A stretch of 57,192 nucleotides of DNA from Rhodoferax ferrireducens (GTDB taxonomy: Bacteria; Pseudomonadota; Gammaproteobacteria; Burkholderiales; Burkholderiaceae_C): assembly GCF_003347515.1 (NCBI RefSeq), contig NZ_QEII01000232.1:1-57192 (forward strand), read 5' to 3'. Each line of letters begins with the position of its first letter. Position 1 is the stretch's first letter. A model generated the notes under the pieces. That model was not told where the DNA came from, ran no database searches, and saw only the letters and a list, made by a program, of their open reading frames with translations. The position numbers were made by a program, and so were the translations under genes. Below, in pieces: positions 52,363-57,192 of this stretch.

Positions 52363-53016
52363 TCATTTTTGCATCGCGTTCAGGGCTGCCGCGTGTTCGG
52401 CAGCCCATTCAGCATCCATCGCGGCGACTTTGGCAAAACTGGGCCGCGCGCTCACACGCTTCACATAGTCCGCGATAACCGGGGTTTCCGGCACGATCTT
52501 GAACATCGTTCCCCATTGAAGCCCCATGCCCCACAAAAGGTCCGCCGCAGAAAAAGTATGCCCAAGCAGATAGGGCGAGCCAGTTAGCTGATCGACGATA
52601 GTGCCAAGCATGGTGTCGAAATCGCCATAAGTCGACATTGACAGCGGTGCCGGCTCGCGCTTCATCGCCCGATCGACCAAAGCGGGTTCGTAGCAGGCTG
52701 CGTAATAGACCATCCAGCGCAGATAGGGGCCACGCAGGGGATCGCCAATCGCCGGCGCCAGGCCGGCTTTGGGAAACAGGTCGGCGAGATAAATAAAAAT
52801 CGCCACCTGTTCGGTGACGAGTTCTCCACGATGCTGGATGGCCGGCACCTTGCCGAGCGGATTGACCGCCAGATAGGCGCCCTGGCGCTGCTCGCCCGCC
52901 TTCATGTTGAGCAAGTGCAGTTCGAAGGGAGCGCCGAGCTCTTCAAGCAACATCAGCGTGCCTGACGAGCGGGATTGCGGCGCGTGAAACAAGGTGATGG
53001 TTTCGCTATTGATCAT
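52363..53016 (-). CDS. Glutathione S-transferase family protein
   Basis: Cytosolic GST of 217 residues. The N-terminal thioredoxin-fold domain (about 1-85) has LFHAPQSRSSGTLMLLEELG with the active-site serine, VNPLGKVPAIQ and TEQVAIFIYLADLFP, which holds the gamma-glutamyl site. The all-helical C-terminal domain has SPYLLGHTFSAADLLWGMG, the N-capping box region. It lies 12 bp after the GFA gene on the same strand, forming a glutathione-linked pair. The electrophile is unknown. Confidence 0.9.
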   Translation of the reverse strand: MINSETITLFHAPQSRSSGTLMLLEELGAPFELHLLNMKAGEQRQGAYLAVNPLGKVPAIQHRGELVTEQVAIFIYLADLFPKAGLAPAIGDPLRGPYLRWMVYYAACYEPALVDRAMKREPAPLSMSTYGDFDTMLGTIVDQLTGSPYLLGHTFSAADLLWGMGLQWGTMFKIVPETPVIADYVKRVSARPSFAKVAAMDAEWAAEHAAALNAMQK

Positions 53017-53028
53017 GGTGCTGACTCC

Positions 53029-53397
53029 TTACCAAAGGTTTTTTCCGTCGATGATTTTGACGGGGACTGCCGCGAGATCGAAATCGTCAAGCAAGCGCGC
53101 GTTGACCGAGATTATCGGATTATCGAAGTCAGCCACGCCGCTTGAGAAATCCGGGGTCTCGGTATAAGTGGCACATCCGCAAATGGCGCAGTGGTGGTGC
53201 TGGCAACTGTAAGAGCGCCATTGGTAGGTACTAACGCGGTCGCGCGCGGTCGTGAGTTTGAATTGGTTCGGTCGATAGTAGGCGTGAAGAGCCCCACGCT
53301 TCGAACAGAACGAGCAGGTGCAGTGGGTAACGCTGGCGGGCGCCTCACTGACCTCGAATTGTGTCGCCTTGCAATGGCAGCTTCCCTTGATGCTCAT
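53029..53397 (-). CDS. GFA family (glutathione-dependent formaldehyde-activating-like) protein
   Basis: Zinc protein of 122 residues of the GFA/CENP-V family. The cysteine patterns are GSCHCKATQFEV, HCTCSFCSKRGAL and CQHHHCAICGCATY, which bind two zinc ions. The name comes from a Paracoccus enzyme thought to form S-hydroxymethylglutathione, but most members have no proven function. It precedes a GST gene on the same transcript. An imperfect palindrome overlapping a consensus TTGACA lies about 65 bp upstream. Confidence 0.88.
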   Translation of the reverse strand: MSIKGSCHCKATQFEVSEAPASVTHCTCSFCSKRGALHAYYRPNQFKLTTARDRVSTYQWRSYSCQHHHCAICGCATYTETPDFSSGVADFDNPIISVNARLLDDFDLAAVPVKIIDGKNLW

Positions 53398-53460
53398 GGC
53401 TTTGTCCTCTCAATGGATGTGGTGTACGAGAAAATTTCAAGCTCAAGCCTAACAAGCCAT

Positions 53461-53481
53461 ACCTGTCAATTCATGTCAGGT
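53461..53481 (-). promoter_or_regulatory. Possible regulated promoter of the GFA-GST pair
   Basis: ACCTGTCAATTCATGTCAGGT is an imperfect palindrome (8-bp arms with one mismatch) that contains a perfect minus-strand TTGACA. No convincing -10 was found at 17 bp, so this may be an activator-dependent promoter. The remainder of the 282-bp gap 53398-53679 holds nothing else recognisable. Confidence 0.4.
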
Positions 53482-53679
53482 TTGTTTAAAATTTGCAAAT
53501 GCGCGCGAGTCGGCTTCCCTCCATCCTCACGATTCTTCAGGCACGCGGGCGGTCTTGCCACAACAGGCCGCCCAGCGTGCAGGCGTAGGCGGATTCCTAC
53601 AACCGCGTCAGCACAGTCCGATTGACGGAAGTCCCCGCGACGAGGACGATTGGAGTCTTCTCATTGCAAGGAGACCGAG

Positions 53680-54069
53680 ATGCAGAACCCAAGCTCGACC
53701 CTGGTCGACCTCGAAACGAAGTTTTGGCAGTCGATGGTGGACCAGGAGACCGACGTGACGCTGGACCTGCTCTGCGAGCCGGCGCTCATGGTCAGCGCGC
53801 ACGGCGCGATGAAATTCGACCATGCGGGCTACCGCAAAATGGCTGACCACGGCTCCATGGTCGTCAACTCGTTCGAACTCAACGACATGGAGATCATATT
53901 TCCAAACGACTCGACGGCGATCCTTTCCTACCGCGTCAGGCAGGGTGTCGCGCCGCGCGGCAAGGGCGCGACCACTGAACAGGAAATGAACGACACCTCG
54001 ACCTGGGTCAAGACCGAGCACGGCTGGCGCTGTGCCATGCACACGGAGACGCCGATCAATGCTCACTGA
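53680..54069 (+). CDS. Nuclear transport factor 2-like protein (DUF4440/SnoaL type)
   Basis: Small cone-fold protein of 129 residues. The pattern LVDLETKFWQSMVDQETDVT, then KFDHAGYRKMADHGS, the central beta strands and the C-terminal WVKTEHGWRCAMHTETPI is typical of DUF4440/ketosteroid-isomerase-like proteins. No catalytic residues can be assigned. The ATG at 53680 follows AAGGAG; an upstream in-frame start at 53650 lacks one. It precedes a VOC protein gene by 28 bp and is probably co-transcribed. Confidence 0.78.
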   Translation: MQNPSSTLVDLETKFWQSMVDQETDVTLDLLCEPALMVSAHGAMKFDHAGYRKMADHGSMVVNSFELNDMEIIFPNDSTAILSYRVRQGVAPRGKGATTEQEMNDTSTWVKTEHGWRCAMHTETPINAH

Positions 54070-54097
54070 GCATCTTCAACTTTTCAGGAGAAACGAA

Positions 54098-54577
54098 ATG
54101 GTCAGCAAGAACACGATCTGCCTCTGGTACGACGGCACCGCCCTCGATGCCGCAAAGTTCTATGCCGAGACATTCCCCGACAGCGCGGTGGGCGCCATCC
54201 ACCGCGCGCCGGGCGACTATCCCGACGGCAAGCAAGGCGATATCCTCACGGTCGAGTTCACCGTGGCCGGCATCCCCTGCATCGGGCTGAATGGCGGCCC
54301 ACACTTCAAGCACAGCGAGGCGTTCTCGTTTCAGATCGCGACCGACGACCAAGCCGAAACCGACCGCTTGTGGAACGCGATCATCAAAAATGGCGGACAG
54401 GAAAGCGAGTGCGGCTGGTGCAAGGACCGGTGGGGCCTGTCGTGGCAGATCACCCCCCGCGCCCTCACTGCGGCGGTGTTCGATGCCGATCCCGCGGTGG
54501 CCAAGCGCGCGTTCGAAGCGATGATGACGATGGGAAAGATCGACATCGCAGCGATAGAGGCGGCGCGGGCGAGCTGA
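54098..54577 (+). CDS. VOC-family protein (PhnB/3-demethylubiquinone-9 methyltransferase-like)
   Basis: Two-motif vicinal-oxygen-chelate protein of 159 residues. The sequence NTICLWYDGTALDAAKFYAE then TFPDSAVGAIHRAPGDYPDG, and later HSEAFSFQIATDDQAETDRL and CGWCKDRWGLSWQITPRAL, are the standard pattern of the PhnB-like family that is often mislabelled as a methyltransferase. Function is unknown. The ATG at 54098 follows AGGAG; earlier in-frame codons would overlap the NTF2-like gene. Confidence 0.85.
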   Translation: MVSKNTICLWYDGTALDAAKFYAETFPDSAVGAIHRAPGDYPDGKQGDILTVEFTVAGIPCIGLNGGPHFKHSEAFSFQIATDDQAETDRLWNAIIKNGGQESECGWCKDRWGLSWQITPRALTAAVFDADPAVAKRAFEAMMTMGKIDIAAIEAARAS

Positions 54578-54720
54578 CGCCTCAGGTTGAACCAAACGTT
54601 TCCCGCAGGGCTCGGGAATCTTGGTGGCTCCGACACTTGAGTCAATGTCGGGACTGGAGCGAGCATTTCGGGTAGCCCTATGTCGGCAGCCAGTCTGCTG
54701 GAGACTGGCGACCTTCTCCA

Positions 54721-54757
54721 AAGCTGACCGCCAAAGTTGAAAGCCAGCAATGAAGCG
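54721..54757 (+). repeat. Degenerate 37-bp repeat, copy 1
   Basis: AAGCTGACCGCCAAAGTTGA and the following 17 bases match 31 of 37 positions of 56963-56999. It lies in a 651-bp gap (54578-55228) whose only other content is the decayed transposase. Confidence 0.5.
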
Positions 54758-54816
54758 CGGCATATTTCGGTTGTGCAGCGATTGCTGACCGCCGCGACCG
54801 GCAGGGTCCTGGAAGG

Positions 54817-55145
54817 TCATTTGCAATTGCTGGGCGTGGACTTTTCGTCATCCACCACGACCTCAAATACCCCGTCAACTATGCACCCATGGACGTGCAC
54901 ATGCCCATTCAGGCTGACGCAGAATCGTTGGATGAAAACCACTGCGCCGATGGGCAGGGCTGCCTTACCCATCTGGGTCGCACCAGGGCCGTGTGCCTGC
55001 AGGCTTTGCGCAATGGCTCGTAGGAAGATGCGCAGCACCATGTTCAGCCCAGCCCCGTCGCGTTGCATAATGCGCCGGGTGCTTCAGAACGGACAGACCC
55101 CACGGCCCTTGCAGACGAAGGCGACAAAGTAGTCGTGACGCCAGG
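54817..55145 (-). pseudogene. IS91-family transposase remnant
   Basis: On the minus strand, FVAFVCKGRGVCPF (the zinc-finger end of an IS91-type protein) is followed in frame by a stop codon and then NMVLRIFLRAIAQSLQAHGP, IGAVVFIQRFCVSLNGHVH and HVHGCIVDGVFEVVVDDE, the conserved HUH-type transposase region. A large internal part is missing between the two segments, and no start or end is intact. It is a decayed mobile element, not an active one. The rest of the gap 54578-55228 has no gene. Confidence 0.65.
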
Positions 55146-55228
55146 GCGGCACCCGCCACCACGTACAGCGCAGCAAGCTGCGGTGACATAGCGTGGTGGT
55201 TGATGGCAGTAGCCAACCAGCTTTCAAA

Positions 55229-55828
55229 TTACCACACGCGGAAGACCTCGCCGGTGCCAGCACCATCCACACTGCGGGCATAGGCCAAGGCCACGCGGGC
55301 AGCGGGCACGGATTCAAACCCAATGAAATACGGGCCGTAGACCGGCAAGGATTCGGTCAGCACAGTCGGACTCACCACGTTGATGCGCTGGCCACGACCC
55401 AACTCGATGGCCGCACCCATAGCAAAGCCTTCCAGCGCGCGGTTCACCGCCGAAGCGTTGACGATCTGGCGTATGAATGCGTCAACGGCAATGCCACTGG
55501 TAAGGGTGAACGAGCCACCGTCGTTCAAGTACTTTTGGCCCTGCAAGACCAACTCCACCTGACCCATGAGCTTGCTGTTGAGGCCAAGGCGAAACTGCTC
55601 GCCCGTCATCTCGGTCAGCGGACCGAAATGAATGTCCCCCACGGCGGCCACCACCGCGTCCACAGGCCCCACTTTCTTAAACAAGGCCGCAATGCTCCCA
55701 GGCTGGGTGATGTCCACCGGATGAGTGGCGCTGCTGCGACTAGCCTGAATGACTTCGTGACGCGGCGACAACTCTTTGACGACGGCCTGACCAATGGTGC
55801 CGCTGGCACCGACTACGAGAACTTTCAT
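55229..55828 (-). CDS. Short-chain dehydrogenase/reductase
   Basis: Atypical SDR of 199 residues. The cofactor motif is VGASGTIG (residues 6-13), followed by VVAAVGDIHFG, which replaces NNAG, SFTLTSGIAVD, and the segment ASAVNRALEG instead of the classical YxxxK; such short forms are common and may bind NADPH without the standard catalytic tyrosine. I chose the ATG at 55826-55828 (MKVLVVGAS), preceded by AAGGAAAA. It is divergent from the LysR gene at 55948 and is its likely target. Confidence 0.82.
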   Translation of the reverse strand: MKVLVVGASGTIGQAVVKELSPRHEVIQASRSSATHPVDITQPGSIAALFKKVGPVDAVVAAVGDIHFGPLTEMTGEQFRLGLNSKLMGQVELVLQGQKYLNDGGSFTLTSGIAVDAFIRQIVNASAVNRALEGFAMGAAIELGRGQRINVVSPTVLTESLPVYGPYFIGFESVPAARVALAYARSVDGAGTGEVFRVW

Positions 55829-55870
55829 TTTGTTTTCCTTCAATTGATGTATGCCGAGAGGGCATGAAGG

Positions 55871-55887
55871 GATTGTTTATTGCAATC
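55871..55887. promoter_or_regulatory. LysR-type site between the SDR and lysR genes
   Basis: GATTG (55871-55875) and CAATC (55883-55887) are inverted repeats 7 bp apart, in the AT-rich 119-bp gap of a divergent SDR/lysR pair. This fits the ATTG-N-CAAT style of LysR sites. Confidence 0.4.
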
Positions 55888-55947
55888 TATAAGAGATAAA
55901 TAGGTATACATTTACTTCATATAGAACCAATAGTTTTTAATGGAGCG

Positions 55948-56859
55948 ATGCCCAGCGTGGACAGATTGCAAAGCATGGCGGTATTCGTGGCCACCGTGGA
56001 CCGCGGCAGCCTGAGCGCCGCCGCCGAGGTGTTCAACATCTCACCACCCATGGCGGGTAAGCACATACGGCAGTTAGAAGAGCGCCTGGGCGCACGCCTG
56101 CTTACCCGCACCACACGGCGCCAAAGCTTGACCGAAATGGGGCGCGTGTATCTGGAGCAGTGTCGCCAGATTCTGGAGCAGGTGCAGGCCGCCGAGTCGG
56201 GGGCTGCACAGTTGCGCAGCAACGCCAAGGGCCTGTTGCGCATCAACGCCCCTGTGTCTTTTGGCACGGTCATGCTGGCATCGGCTCTAACGCGCTTTTT
56301 GGAGCAACAGCCCGAGGTTCAGGTAGAACTGATTCTGAACGACCGGGTCGTCAACATCGTGGACGAAGGCTTTGATGTGGCGTTTCGCATCGGTGTGCTG
56401 ACGGACTCCGGCTTGGTGGCCCGTCGCCTCAAGGACTATGGCGTGATGATTTGTGCCGCGCCCAGTTATTTGCACCGCTACGGCACGCCGCAACATCCCG
56501 ATGAGTTGAGCGAACACCAATGCTTGGGTTTCACACACTGGTCCAAGAAGGGCGGCTGGGCTCTAGGCCGCAACGAGGCCCCGGCACGTGGCTGGCCGGT
56601 GAGTCGTTTCCAATCCAACAACAGCCTGGCCCTGCGCATGGCTGCGCTCGAAGGCTTTGGCATCGTGATGCAGCACTCCGTGATGCTGGCCGGTGACGTA
56701 GCAGAAGGGCGCCTGGTGGAACTACTGCCCAACTATTGCCCGCCACCGCGCCAGGTGCACCTGGTCTACCCGAGGGACAGGCAGCCCATGCCCAAGCTCA
56801 GCCGCTTCATTGAGTTTGTATTGGCCGAGTTTGGGCCCGCTCCGGCGGGCCATACTTGA
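55948..56859 (+). CDS. LysR family transcriptional regulator
   Basis: LysR-type regulator of 303 residues. The winged helix (about 5-65) reads MAVFVATVDRGSLSAAAEVF and PPMAGKHIRQLEERLGARLL. The effector domain starts near residue 92 (KGLLRINAPVSFGTVMLASA). It is divergent from the SDR gene and probably controls it, the classic arrangement for the family. The ligand is unknown. It closely resembles proteobacterial regulators of stress or redox genes. Confidence 0.9.
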   Translation: MPSVDRLQSMAVFVATVDRGSLSAAAEVFNISPPMAGKHIRQLEERLGARLLTRTTRRQSLTEMGRVYLEQCRQILEQVQAAESGAAQLRSNAKGLLRINAPVSFGTVMLASALTRFLEQQPEVQVELILNDRVVNIVDEGFDVAFRIGVLTDSGLVARRLKDYGVMICAAPSYLHRYGTPQHPDELSEHQCLGFTHWSKKGGWALGRNEAPARGWPVSRFQSNNSLALRMAALEGFGIVMQHSVMLAGDVAEGRLVELLPNYCPPPRQVHLVYPRDRQPMPKLSRFIEFVLAEFGPAPAGHT

Positions 56860-57192
56860 GCTGAAGTGTTGCAACCCGCGCACCAAAAGCCAGCTTTGGA
56901 GCGAGCAGCTTCTTTGCGCGAAAGTCAGCAACCAGTCTTCAAGCGACTTTCACAATCGCTGGAAGCTGACCGTCAAAATTGAAAGTCAGGTATGGAGCGA
57001 ATCCTGGACCCGGAACGCAGCGTAAAAAGTCGCTCACAACAGGCTGCTTTTCGGCAGCTCAGTTCGGCTCCATTCAACAGTCAGTCGTAACCGCTGACAA
57101 CAAGGTATAGCCGTCGTTCCAGACGATAGCGCTCTGGCAAGTTGGCCATTGCTGCCGTTGGCAGACCAACCCCGATTTATCGGTAAGGCATT
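56860..57192. other. Gene-free stretch at the right edge, with a repeat copy
   Basis: No convincing gene was found in these 333 bp. They contain the second degenerate repeat copy (56963-56999) and shorter related words near 56886 and 56919 (AAAGCCAGCTTTGGAGCG, AAAGTCAGCAACC). The region looks like decayed, repeat-derived sequence. A gene may continue beyond the window. Confidence 0.5.
56963..56999 (+). repeat. Degenerate 37-bp repeat, copy 2
   Basis: AAGCTGACCGTCAAAATTGA and the following 17 bases match 31 of 37 positions of 54721-54757. Both copies flank the IS91 remnant, SDR and LysR genes in the same orientation. Confidence 0.5.

Overview
This window looks like chromosome from a betaproteobacterium of the order Burkholderiales, most likely family Comamonadaceae (Rhodoferax or Polaromonas-like). 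The grounds are inference from gene content: a rpsL-rpsG-fusA-tuf operon, a Mg-type HemB, several Bug/TctC-type solute-binding proteins, an acxABC acetone carboxylase operon, and a 49-bp interspersed repeat that I recall as common in this family. I could not run any database search, so all family assignments come from reading motifs and overall similarity.

Layout. 1-9.3 kb is housekeeping: the str operon (minus strand), a D-Ala-D-Ala carboxypeptidase, a thioredoxin-like ferredoxin, a VanZ-like protein, a HemJ-like protein, a probable small RNA with an anti-Shine-Dalgarno loop, hemB and corA. 9.3-19 kb is an acetone-utilisation locus: a sigma-54 activator (AcxR/AcoR type) divergent from acxABC and an acyl-CoA ligase, with a clear -24/-12 promoter and a terminator, followed by a second-copy-looking secB. 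19-28 kb holds hydrolases, short-chain dehydrogenases, an esterase, an MFS exporter and their TetR and LysR regulators with visible operators, then MarC and an acyl-CoA thioesterase.

28.1-40.6 kb is a tightly packed 11-gene minus-strand operon for an acid sugar, with a divergent LysR regulator. It encodes a Bug protein, a PdxA-like dehydrogenase, an enolase-superfamily dehydratase, a 2-keto-3-deoxy-L-pentonate dehydratase (AraD-like), a complete TRAP transporter with two different DctP proteins, a beta-propeller protein, a COG3618 lactonase-like hydrolase and a 2-oxoglutarate semialdehyde dehydrogenase. The enzymes fit the route acid sugar or lactone -> 2-keto-3-deoxy acid -> 2-oxoglutarate semialdehyde -> 2-oxoglutarate. 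An L-pentonate such as L-lyxonate or L-arabonate is the best substrate guess.

40.6-46.6 kb contains a structured non-coding stretch, a COG2187 kinase-like gene, a divergent PRPP-synthetase-like gene, a DHH phosphoesterase, and a cyclopropane-synthase-like methyltransferase overlapping an FAD oxidoreductase. That last pair resembles the known makers of 10-methyl (or furan) fatty acids. 46.7-52.3 kb has an MFS transporter, a Bug protein, a fumarase-superfamily lyase and a GntR regulator, with an identical 12-bp operator word in both intergenic regions. 52.3-57.2 kb is an accessory patch: glutathione S-transferase, GFA protein, NTF2-like and VOC proteins, a decayed IS91-family transposase, an SDR and a LysR regulator. 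No tRNA, rRNA, CRISPR array or intact insertion sequence was seen.
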